This document shows, one piece after another, positions 1 to 6,415 of a stretch of DNA of 6,415 bases. Below the pieces are notes generated by a model. That model was not told the origin of the DNA. It was given only the letters and a program-made list of their open reading frames with translations, and did no database searches. The DNA is taken from NCBI GenBank assembly GCA_025934385.1, contig JAICYE010000134.1, forward strand, positions 1 to 6,415, in the 5' to 3' direction. The position numbers were made by a program, and so were the translations under genes. The number at the start of each line of letters is the position of its first letter. The first letter of the stretch is position 1. Source of the stretch: Acidimicrobiia bacterium (lineage in GTDB: Bacteria; Actinomycetota; Acidimicrobiia; IMCC26256; BP-133).

Positions 1-2120
1 ACCGACCCTGCCATGTCGACGGCCAGGTCGGCGTCCTCCTCCCGCGCGTCGCGGGCGAGGTCGCCCCAGAGCAGCCGGGTCACCAGCCAGGCCAGCTCGG
101 TGTGCTCCGGGTCGTCGACGAAGCGGTCGAGGTACATGAGCGGCGTGTCGGTGTCGTGGCGGTAGCCGTAGTCGGTGCCCATGTCGCGCCACTCGGCGTA
201 GGCCAGGGCGATGCGGGCCCGGGGGCCGGCGGCCCGGGCGGCGGTCCGGCGCCGGCCCCGCAACCAGGCATTCCGCAGGCCCGGCCACGTCACGTAGAGC
301 AGGAACAGCAGCAGCGCCAGGGGAACGGCGACGAGCACCGTCCGGCGGATCTCGGCCGGCAGCGGGCTCTTCGGCGGCACGAGCACCGGGATGAACAGGC
401 CGACCTGGATGTCGTCGGATGGCACCACGCTGGGGTCCTGCCGCTGCGTGTTCGGGTCGGACCCGACGGTCGGCCTGGCCTTGGCCGGCGTGCCGATGAC
501 CGGCAGCCAGCCGTACTCCGGGAAGAACACCTCGGGGAAGCTGGCGCCGTTCTTCGGCCGGACCTCGAGCTTGTCGCCCTGCACCTCGCCGCCGTCGAAG
601 CCGTAGCCGATTCGGGCCGGGATCCCGGCCCAGCGGGCCAGCAGCGCCTGGACGGCCACGATCTCGAACGGGCTGCCCTCCCGGGAGCCGGCCAGCATGT
701 CCTGCACCCGCTCCGGCGGCACGCTCTTCGGCGTACCCGTCCCCGTCGCCGTCACGTTCGAGAGGACCCAGGTGCGGAGGAAGTCGAACTCGTCCCACGT
801 CGAGGACTTCGGCGCGCGTCCCAGCAGGTCGGCCACCGCCGGCGGGGGCGGGGGCACGGCGGTGAAGCGGGCCATGTCGGCCGGCGGGGGCTGCGTGATG
901 GCGCGGAGGTCCTCGATGTTGGGCAGCGCCGCCGCCGCCACGGTGTACGTCAGCCCCGCCTGGACCTGCCCCTGGGCCACCCGCAGGGCGCCGCTGCGGC
1001 CGTCGTAGGCCAGCTTCGGGCCTTCGGCCACCACGCCGACCGTGTTGGGCAACCCGGGTAGCACCGTTCCGCCGAGGCCGGCGATGGTGAACGTCGCCCG
1101 CACGCCGGGGCTCAGGTCGTGGTTGACGACGCCGTCCCGGGGCACGTCGGCCAGCCGCGATTCGGAGAACGGCGGAAGGCGCCAGTCCTTCCCGTCGTAC
1201 ACGTCGAGGCTGCCGACGCGCCACGGCCCCGACAGCTGCGACTCCACGGTGAACAGCACGCGGTCCTCCACCTGCGACAGCGGCACCGTCTTCGGCTTCT
1301 GGGGCTGCTCGGCGGGGTTGATGGCCGGCCGGGGGAACAGGACGTCGGTCTGGGCCAGCAGGTAGAGGCCGCCGGTGACGACGGCCAGCAGCGGCAACGC
1401 CCGCAGCGCCCGGCGGAGCTCGTAGCCCGCCGGGAGTTGCTCGCCGGCTCGGCCGGAGCCGAGCTGCGAGCCCGACAGCATTCCCAGCCCGACGGCGAAG
1501 AGGACGAGCACGACGAGCCCGCTGGCCACCTGGTCGGAGGCGGGGACCGAGATCCCGGCGATGGCCGCCACGGGCAGCGGCAGCAGGAGCCCGATCGACG
1601 GCTTGCGGATCACGATGGCCACCCAGGCGGCGGCGAAGCCGACGATGCCGAGCAGCCAGCCGAGGATCGCCTGCCAGCCCGGCGTCAGCGCCACCGGTGG
1701 CCGCAGCACGTCGCCGGAGGCCGACGCCTGCGACGCCAGCCGGCCGACCGAGGCGACGTTGCCGAGCCCCGACGGCACGACCATCAGCAGCCCGATCCCG
1801 AACAGCCCGCCGACGATGGCGGCGTTGGCCGCCAGCGGCGAACGGAAGCGGGCCGCCCCGACCGCCAGCGCCACGCCCAGCAGCGCCGCCACCCCGGCGT
1901 AGATCCGGGCGTCGAACCCGACGAACACGCCGCCGGCCATCACACCGGCCGCCACGGCCGGGAAGGCCATGGACACGGCCACCCGCAGCGGCGAACGCTC
2001 CGGCTCGTCGTCGGCGGCCGCCTCGGCGGCCGAGGCGATGTCGTCCTCTACGTGCCCCTCTTCCTGTATCAGGTGGTCGAGCACCTCGTGCTCGAGCGCC
2101 TCGAGATCGGACGCGGTCAT
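1..2120 (-). CDS. TgpA-like multi-spanning membrane protein with a catalytically dead transglutaminase-like domain (3' end outside window)
   Basis: The reading frame is open from ATG at 2118-2120 to the left edge (706 complete codons, no stop). Residues 1-43 are an acidic cytoplasmic-looking head. About seven hydrophobic segments follow (roughly 46-68, 73-90, 96-116, 149-171, 175-192, 198-216, 240-257), then an extracytoplasmic region with a transglutaminase-like fold at about 440-545, another membrane span at about 594-612, and a basic C-terminal tail (615-706) resembling DUF4129. This is the TgpA architecture (DUF3488, Transglut_core, DUF4129). The fold landmarks are clear: GIPAR at 499-503 and PEYGWLP at 534-540. 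However, the positions of the catalytic Cys, His and Asp are P484, A526 and I542, and the visible protein has no cysteine at all, so enzyme activity is not expected. It may instead be a structural or peptidoglycan/protein-binding partner of the MoxR/DUF58 pair (inference). Spacing to the DUF58 gene is 87 bases. The start has only weak SD-like sequence (GAGAGG 14 bases upstream), but no better in-frame start lies near. Confidence 0.88.
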   Translation of the reverse strand, partial: MTASDLEALEHEVLDHLIQEEGHVEDDIASAAEAAADDEPERSPLRVAVSMAFPAVAAGVMAGGVFVGFDARIYAGVAALLGVALAVGAARFRSPLAANAAIVGGLFGIGLLMVVPSGLGNVASVGRLASQASASGDVLRPPVALTPGWQAILGWLLGIVGFAAAWVAIVIRKPSIGLLLPLPVAAIAGISVPASDQVASGLVVLVLFAVGLGMLSGSQLGSGRAGEQLPAGYELRRALRALPLLAVVTGGLYLLAQTDVLFPRPAINPAEQPQKPKTVPLSQVEDRVLFTVESQLSGPWRVGSLDVYDGKDWRLPPFSESRLADVPRDGVVNHDLSPGVRATFTIAGLGGTVLPGLPNTVGVVAEGPKLAYDGRSGALRVAQGQVQAGLTYTVAAAALPNIEDLRAITQPPPADMARFTAVPPPPPAVADLLGRAPKSSTWDEFDFLRTWVLSNVTATGTGTPKSVPPERVQDMLAGSREGSPFEIVAVQALLARWAGIPARIGYGFDGGEVQGDKLEVRPKNGASFPEVFFPEYGWLPVIGTPAKARPTVGSDPNTQRQDPSVVPSDDIQVGLFIPVLVPPKSPLPAEIRRTVLVAVPLALLLFLLYVTWPGLRNAWLRGRRRTAARAAGPRARIALAYAEWRDMGTDYGYRHDTDTPLMYLDRFVDDPEHTELAWLVTRLLWGDLARDAREEDADLAVDMAGS
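2019..2037. repeat. 19-bp interrupted palindrome inside the TgpA-like gene
   Basis: CGCCTCGGC and GCCGAGGCG form perfect 9-bp arms around one base. It lies near the 5' end of the coding region, within the Ala/Glu-rich head (SAAEAA). Probably a by-product of GCC/GAG codon use, but unusually long. Confidence 0.6.
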
Positions 2121-2153
2121 GGCGTCACCGCCGGCCTCTCGTTCTCGGCAGCG

Positions 2154-2172
2154 AAAACCGCGCAATCCGCGG
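2154..2172 (-). terminator. Weak intrinsic-terminator-like hairpin between the DUF58 and TgpA-like genes
   Basis: Read on the minus strand, CCGCG, a five-base loop GATTG and CGCGG are followed directly by TTTT. It lies in the 87-base gap after the DUF58 stop and before the TgpA-like start. The stem is only 5 bp and the T run only four, so it would terminate poorly. Partial attenuation between the genes, or chance, is as likely. Confidence 0.25.
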
Positions 2173-2207
2173 AAAATCCTGCCCAGATCCTCGGAGAGGG
2201 GACATGA

Positions 2208-3503
2208 TCACCGCCGTCCCGATCCTGCCCCGATGTCGCGGGACAGCGCCGACGACAGGTCCTGCCCGGGGTGGACGCCGACGACCTGGCAGCCGAGGGC
2301 GGCGGCCGTCCCCATCGTCTCGGAGTCCTCCTCGTGCCATAGCAGGGCGACGACGAGCACCGACACGCCGGTGTTGAGCAGGAGCCGCAGCTGCCCCGCT
2401 TCCACCTGACCGAGCCGGGGCGTGATGAGCACGTTGTGGGCGTCGCGCCGGGCGCTGGTCACCAGCCGCATGATCACGTCGGACAGCGGCCGGCGGTCGA
2501 GCTCCAGCCGGGCCAGGGCATCGAGCAGGATCAGCTGCGAGCCGGCGCCCCGCAGCGGGCGGACGAGCGGCCCGCCGTTGGTCTCGCAGCGCAGCTCGTA
2601 GCCGTCCCGCAGGTGGCGCACTCCGAGGGATGCCGCCACCCGGATGCCGGTCTCGAAGCTCTCCGACAGCCCTTCACCGTCGCGGGAGTGCGACCCCCGG
2701 TCGGTGTCGAGGATCACCGTGATGTGGTCGGTGATGCCCTGCTCCGCCTCCCGGACCATGACCTTGCCCGTCCGGGCCGTTGCCCGCCAGACGATGCGGC
2801 GCAGGTCGTCGCCGGGGACGTACTCCCGCATGCCGTAGAACTCCAGGCCCGACGGCCACGGCTTCGACACCGGCGGCCGGATCGGCGGGTCCTCGAACTG
2901 CCGGGTCAGCGGCCGGTCGGAGACGATCTCGATCCGAGGGTGCACGAGCAGCTCGAACGGTGCCTCGACCACCGTCTCCCGCCGGGCCAGCCCGAGCGGG
3001 TCACCGGCCACCGCCACCAGCGGGCCGACCTGGTACACGCCCCGGCGGCCGCAGCGCAGGCCGTAGCGGTGGGTCACGGTCTGGCCGGCCGGCAGCTTCA
3101 CAACCGGCACCCGCACGGGTGCGCCGAGCCGCTCCGGCACCCGCTCCTCGAGGATGAAGGAGCCGACCCGGCGCTGCGCCGTCAGCTTCACCTCGACGTC
3201 GAGGCGGTCGCCCTCCTGGGCCCGGGGGAACAGGCCGTGCCGCGTCCCGGTCAACCGCAGCCGGTGCGGGGCGATGAGATACGACAGCCCGACGAGCAGC
3301 AGCAGCCCGTAGGCGAAGAGGTACATGGCCGTGCCCGCCACCACCCGGGCCATGACCCACAGGAGGACGAAGCCGACGACGGCGATCCGGCCCGATCGGG
3401 TGATGCCGATCCTGCGCTGCAGCGCTTCCAAGGCCCGGCGGATCGAGCCGGGTGACAGCGCGTCGACCACCCGGTCGAGCCGGGCCCGCACGTTGCGCCG
3501 CAC
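2208..3503 (-). CDS. DUF58 domain protein, membrane-anchored, partner of MoxR
   Basis: A 431-residue protein starting at GTG (3501-3503). An in-frame TAA lies three codons upstream, so this is the first possible start; GAGG about 11 bases before it may serve as SD. Residues 1-38 are basic and cytoplasmic, and two adjacent hydrophobic segments at about 39-56 and 58-78 form a hairpin anchor. A beta-rich stretch (about 85-195) precedes the DUF58 signature at 222-255: FYGMREYVPGDDLRRIVWRA at 222-241, then TARTGKVMVREAEQ. Beyond it is a vWA-like half (about 260-415) beginning VILDTDRGS, where the metal-site motif DxSxS is degenerate (D266, D268, G270). DUF58 proteins are commonly encoded directly after moxR, and the family is thought to be a MoxR client or adaptor at the membrane; no precise biochemical role is established. 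Only 6 bases separate it from the MoxR stop, so the two are almost certainly co-transcribed and translationally coupled. Confidence 0.93.
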   Translation of the reverse strand: MRRNVRARLDRVVDALSPGSIRRALEALQRRIGITRSGRIAVVGFVLLWVMARVVAGTAMYLFAYGLLLLVGLSYLIAPHRLRLTGTRHGLFPRAQEGDRLDVEVKLTAQRRVGSFILEERVPERLGAPVRVPVVKLPAGQTVTHRYGLRCGRRGVYQVGPLVAVAGDPLGLARRETVVEAPFELLVHPRIEIVSDRPLTRQFEDPPIRPPVSKPWPSGLEFYGMREYVPGDDLRRIVWRATARTGKVMVREAEQGITDHITVILDTDRGSHSRDGEGLSESFETGIRVAASLGVRHLRDGYELRCETNGGPLVRPLRGAGSQLILLDALARLELDRRPLSDVIMRLVTSARRDAHNVLITPRLGQVEAGQLRLLLNTGVSVLVVALLWHEEDSETMGTAAALGCQVVGVHPGQDLSSALSRDIGAGSGRR

Positions 3504-3509
3504 CGCTTG

Positions 3510-4589
<1,080 letters not shown>

Positions 4590-4599
4590 GGTCGGCGCA

Positions 4600-4610
4600 A
4601 CTGTAACAGT
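4600..4610. promoter_or_regulatory. Small perfect palindrome in the moxR leader
   Basis: ACTGT-A-ACAGT is a perfect inverted repeat with one central base, 10 bases upstream of the moxR ATG, where an SD would be expected and is not seen. It lies in an AT-richer patch of a very GC-rich region. It could be an operator half-site pair or a minor leader hairpin. No regulator can be assigned from sequence. Confidence 0.3.
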
Positions 4611-4689
4611 GCACCACCGTCGGAAAGTCGCGACCCGGCCCGAACTGGTCCCAAAGGTGCAGGTCAGGAAGTTTCTGGCTGGAGAGTCG

Positions 4690-4695
4690 TGTCAA
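4690..4695 (-). promoter_or_regulatory. Candidate -35 element (TTGACA) for the moxR cluster
   Basis: Minus-strand TTGACA matches the housekeeping -35 consensus exactly and lies about 100 bases upstream of the moxR start, in the divergent intergenic region. No convincing TANNNT -10 box is seen 16-19 bases downstream (the sequence there reads AACTTCCT), so the call rests on one hexamer. Confidence 0.3.
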
Positions 4696-4718
4696 CCCGC
4701 AGGTCGGCCCGGGGCCGG

Positions 4719-4724
4719 TAGGGT
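4719..4724 (+). promoter_or_regulatory. Candidate -10 element (TAGGGT) for a leaderless PAC2 transcript
   Basis: TAGGGT fits the actinobacterial TANNNT -10 pattern and ends eight bases before the PAC2 ATG, which would put the transcription start at or within two bases of the start codon. No -35 is evident at standard spacing. The alternative reading is that AGG at 4725-4727 is a short SD. Confidence 0.35.
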
Positions 4725-4732
4725 AGGCCCTG

Positions 4733-5590
4733 ATGGACGCCTTGATCTGGAGCGAGCAGCCCCGGCTCACCCGGCCGGTCATGGTGGCCGCCTTCGAGGG
4801 TTGGAACGACGCCGCCGACGCCGCCTCGGGAGCCGTCACCTGGCTCCGGCGCCGGCTCCGGGCCACGCACATCGCCCACATCGACCCCGAGGAGTTCTAC
4901 GACTTCCAGTCCACCCGGCCCGAGGTCAGCCTCGTCGAGGGCACGACCCGCAAGATCACGTGGCCGGCCAACGACTGCTTCGCCGCCCACGTGGAGGAGG
5001 TCGGCCGCGACCTCGTGCTGTTCTCCGGCGTGGAGCCCAACCTCAGGTGGCGCACGTTCTGCTCCACGGTCATCGGGCTGGCCCGGGAGACGGGCTGCGA
5101 GATGGTGGTGACGCTGGGCGCGCTGCTGGCCGACGTCCCCCACACCCGGCCGACCCGCTTGACCGGTACGGCCGTCGACCAGGAGCTGATCGAACGGCTC
5201 GGCCTGTCGCACTCCCGCTACGAGGGGCCGACGGGCATCGTCGGCGTCCTCCACGACGCCTGCCGGGAGGCGGGCATGCCGTCGGTGTCGCTGTGGGCGC
5301 CCGTCCCCCACTACGTGGCCAGCCCGCCCAACCCCAAGGCCACCCGGGCGCTGCTCGAGCGGCTGGCTGAGGTGCTCGGCGTACCGATCGGGCTCGGCGA
5401 GCTGGCCGAGGCGGCGGTGGCCTGGGAGGCCCGGGTCAACGAGCTGGTCGGGTCCGACGCCGACATCGCCGCCTACGTCCGCCAGCTGGAAGAGCGCGAC
5501 GACGACCAGATCGACGAGGAGAACCTGCCGAGCGGCGACACGCTGGCCGCCGAGCTGGAGCGGTTCCTCCGGGAGCAGCGGCGGGACTAG
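4733..5590 (+). CDS. PAC2 family protein (actinobacterial proteasome-assembly-chaperone-like)
   Basis: A 285-residue cytosolic protein of the actinobacterial PAC2 family, related in fold to the archaeal/eukaryotic PAC2 proteasome assembly chaperone; its bacterial function is not settled. Conserved blocks are visible throughout: AFEGWNDAADA (20-30), EEFYDFQSTRP (53-63), SGVEPNLRW (98-106), TLGALLADVPHTRP (127-140), GPTGIVGVLHDAC (165-177) and SLWAPVPHYV (186-195). A helical, acidic C-terminal part (about 203-285, with ERDDDQIDEE at 254-263) completes the usual length, and there is no signal peptide or membrane span. ATG at 4733 is chosen because the protein begins with the typical short lead (MDALIW) into the fold. 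It diverges from moxR and converges on the small membrane gene, with 29 bases between the stop codons, so it is probably a single-gene transcript. A working link to proteasome or ATPase systems is suggested only by the family name. Confidence 0.93.
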   Translation: MDALIWSEQPRLTRPVMVAAFEGWNDAADAASGAVTWLRRRLRATHIAHIDPEEFYDFQSTRPEVSLVEGTTRKITWPANDCFAAHVEEVGRDLVLFSGVEPNLRWRTFCSTVIGLARETGCEMVVTLGALLADVPHTRPTRLTGTAVDQELIERLGLSHSRYEGPTGIVGVLHDACREAGMPSVSLWAPVPHYVASPPNPKATRALLERLAEVLGVPIGLGELAEAAVAWEARVNELVGSDADIAAYVRQLEERDDDQIDEENLPSGDTLAAELERFLREQRRD

Positions 5591-5619
5591 GCGGCCTTAG
5601 CTGCGCCCCCGCCGCGCCG

Positions 5620-5832
5620 TCAGACGGTTTCGAGCAGGCTGCCCTGCGTGACGATCCCCTGCTCGGGAACAGCCGTGCGCAGATCCATCTCGATCGAGTC
5701 GACGAGCATGGCCTGGAGGCGGGCCAGTTCCTCGGCGTCGCGCCGGCCGTTCTGATACCCGAGGGCGGAGCCCATCATCCACCCGAAGGAGAACACGCCC
5801 GAGAGAACCAGGAACACCAGCCCCAACGTCAC
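5620..5832 (-). CDS. Small single-span membrane protein, unknown function
   Basis: A 70-residue protein starting at GTG (5830-5832) and ending in TGA (5620-5622). The start is fixed by a near-ideal SD, AAGGAGG, with 5-base spacing, the best ribosome site in the window. Residues about 3-25 form one hydrophobic segment rich in Leu, Val, Phe and Gly (MTLGLVFLVLSGVFSFGW, then MMGSALG). A polar segment with QNGRRDAEELARLQ (27-40) follows, probably helical, then an acidic-to-polar tail ending GSLLETV. By the positive-inside rule the Arg-containing region after the span suggests a cytoplasmic C-terminus (inference). I recognise no family. It lies just downstream of the M1 peptidase remnant on the same strand, 61 bases after that stop, and converges with the PAC2 gene. 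The same frame is open upstream without a stop, but that upstream part is a shadow of the peptidase remnant. Confidence 0.72.
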   Translation of the reverse strand: MTLGLVFLVLSGVFSFGWMMGSALGYQNGRRDAEELARLQAMLVDSIEMDLRTAVPEQGIVTQGSLLETV

Positions 5833-5837
5833 GTAGG

Positions 5838-5844
5838 CCTCCTT
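5838..5844 (-). promoter_or_regulatory. Strong Shine-Dalgarno (AAGGAGG) that fixes the start of the small membrane protein
   Basis: Read on the minus strand, AAGGAGG is followed by five bases (CCTAC) and GTG. It decides in favour of a 70-residue product over any longer upstream reading of the same frame. Confidence 0.75.
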
Positions 5845-5864
5845 AGTCGACCGCGGTGAACATA

Positions 5865-5891
5865 CGCCCCACGTCAAGCATTTTCGGGGCG
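5865..5891. repeat. Inverted repeat between the peptidase remnant and the small membrane gene
   Basis: CGCCCC (5865-5870) and GGGGCG (5886-5891) are perfect 6-bp arms around a 15-base loop, immediately after the TGA of the C-terminal peptidase fragment. It could be a weak factor-independent terminator without a T run, or an operator of the small gene. Chance is plausible in such GC-rich DNA. Confidence 0.25.
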
Positions 5892-6034
5892 ATTCAGCGA
5901 ACCCCGAACGGCGCCAGAATCGGGGCGGGATCGACTCCCGACTGAGCGTTGAGCGCGGCCACGAGGTCGGGCGGGCGGGAGATCGTGTAGGCCCGGTCGT
6001 GGACGTAGCGGCGCAGTCCGCAGTCGAGCGCCGC

Positions 6035-6057
6035 GGCCGGCGGGGGCGCCGCCGGCC
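6035..6057. repeat. Perfect 9-bp GC hairpin at the junction of the peptidase pieces
   Basis: GGCCGGCGG and CCGCCGGCC flank a five-base loop GGGCG. All 18 paired bases are G or C. It lies exactly between the last residues recognisable in the N-terminal frame (about 6060) and the first in the C-terminal frame (about 6028). Confidence 0.85.
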
Positions 6058-6266
6058 TCGTACCGGCCGGCCGCCGGCTGCCCGGCCAGCTCCGTGGCGG
6101 TGACGTCGAGCCGCCCGCCGCCGCCGGCGATCCGGGGCCCGCTGGGCCAGAGCCGGAAGACGAGCCGGTCGGTGTCGGCGTCGGGCACGAACCGGACGGT
6201 GACGTCGCCGGTCACGACCCGGGCCGCCGGATCGACGGCCAGGTGCACGGTGTAGCGGGGCCGGTC

Positions 6267-6362
6267 CGGCCACGGCCCGGGGTAGTCGCCGGGCACGCCG
6301 CAGGCCCCGGCGTCCGGCCACGGCCCGGGATAGTCGCCGGGCACGCCGCAGGCGCCGGCGTC
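6267..6362 (-). repeat. 48-bp in-frame tandem duplication (two copies)
   Basis: Copies at 6315-6362 and 6267-6314 each encode DAGACGVPGDYPGPWP. They differ at two bases only, GGC versus GGG (Gly) and TAT versus TAC (Tyr), both synonymous third positions. The duplicated unit precedes the start of the M1 N-terminal domain. No third copy is seen: the sequence after it begins GAC CGG. Confidence 0.95.
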
Positions 6363-6415
6363 CGCCACCGGGGGCGCCGAGGGATCGCCCGGGGCCGGCG
6401 CCGGCCCGGGCGCCG

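Larger units (their letters stand above)
5894..6415 (-). pseudogene. M1-family metallopeptidase remnant: N- and C-terminal pieces in different frames, catalytic core missing
   Basis: Going leftwards from the right edge, one frame gives an Ala/Pro linker, a duplicated 16-residue unit and then, from 6254, an M1 N-terminal beta domain: YTVHLAVDPAARVVTGDVTV, with FRLWPSGPR further on, down to about 6060. A second frame, offset by one base, gives a 43-residue tail from about 6025 to TGA at 5894-5896. It reads DCGLRRYVHDRAYTISRPPD, then LVAALNAQSG and ending APFGVR, which looks like the C-terminus of secreted actinobacterial M1 peptidases. Between them a full gene should have several hundred residues including HExxH and the distant Glu zinc ligand; none are here. 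If translated, the N frame runs on as unrelated Arg/Pro-rich sequence to a TGA at 5874-5876. The family call from these ends rests on recall of family patterns, not on a search. An assembly collapse at the hairpin between the pieces would give the same picture. The 5' end lies outside the window. Confidence 0.62.

Noticed and set aside
102..1061. Long plus-strand open frames over 1-2400 (up to 362 codons)
   Set aside because: Their products are Arg/His/Pro/Gly-rich with no domain, as expected of antisense frames in GC-rich DNA; the minus-strand frame gives a coherent membrane protein.
5590..5613. Possible bidirectional terminator between PAC2 and the small membrane gene
   Set aside because: Only a 5-bp stem (GGCGG/CCGCC) with a 14-base loop and no T or A run; too weak to call.
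6025..6060. Programmed frameshift joining the two peptidase pieces
   Set aside because: No slippery heptamer, and a frameshift could not restore the missing several hundred residues of the catalytic core.
5620..6321. Reading the small membrane gene as the end of a 233-residue protein
   Set aside because: The upstream ~160 residues are Arg/Ala/Pro-rich shadow sequence, and a strong SD at 5838-5844 marks the GTG at 5832 as the true start.
6345..6362. AGAC as a lipobox in the peptidase remnant
   Set aside because: Preceded by an Ala/Pro linker, not a hydrophobic signal-peptide core, and it occurs within a tandemly duplicated unit.

Overview
The window comes from a very GC-rich genome. Its coding sequence is full of Ala, Gly, Arg and Pro codons with G or C in third position, and it uses GTG starts. 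Gene content (MoxR ATPase, DUF58, TgpA-like membrane protein, and an actinobacterial-type PAC2 protein) points to Actinomycetota. The style of the M1 peptidase fragment and of the PAC2 protein would suit an Acidimicrobiia-like lineage, but that finer placement is inference only.

Layout. From 4589 leftwards to the window edge, three minus-strand genes form one cluster in the order of transcription: a MoxR-family AAA+ ATPase (3510-4589), a membrane-anchored DUF58 protein (2208-3503) and a large TgpA-like multi-spanning membrane protein (1-2120, running off the left edge). This gene order is a known bacterial module in which a MoxR ATPase is thought to act as a chaperone or remodeller for partners at the cell envelope. 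Divergent from it, across 143 bases holding promoter-like elements and a small palindrome, is a PAC2-family gene on the plus strand (4733-5590). Convergent with PAC2 is a 70-residue single-span membrane protein (5620-5832, minus strand) with the strongest Shine-Dalgarno sequence in the window. Further right, on the minus strand and running off the right edge, are remains of an M1-family metallopeptidase (5894-6415).

Main points of interest. (1) The transglutaminase-like domain of the TgpA-like protein keeps the fold signatures (GIPAR, PEYGW) but has Pro, Ala and Ile where the catalytic Cys, His and Asp should be. All 706 visible residues contain no cysteine, so it is a pseudoenzyme inside a module normally drawn with an active transglutaminase. 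(2) The M1 peptidase is reduced to an N-terminal piece and a C-terminal piece in different frames. The whole catalytic core is absent, and a perfect 9-bp GC hairpin sits exactly between the pieces. This is either a real internal deletion or a collapse of the assembly. (3) The same remnant holds a 48-bp in-frame tandem duplication whose two copies differ only at two synonymous positions.

I found no tRNA, rRNA, CRISPR array, transposase or attachment site. No stretch above 300 bases lacks a gene or gene remnant; the longest non-coding stretch is the divergent region 4590-4732.
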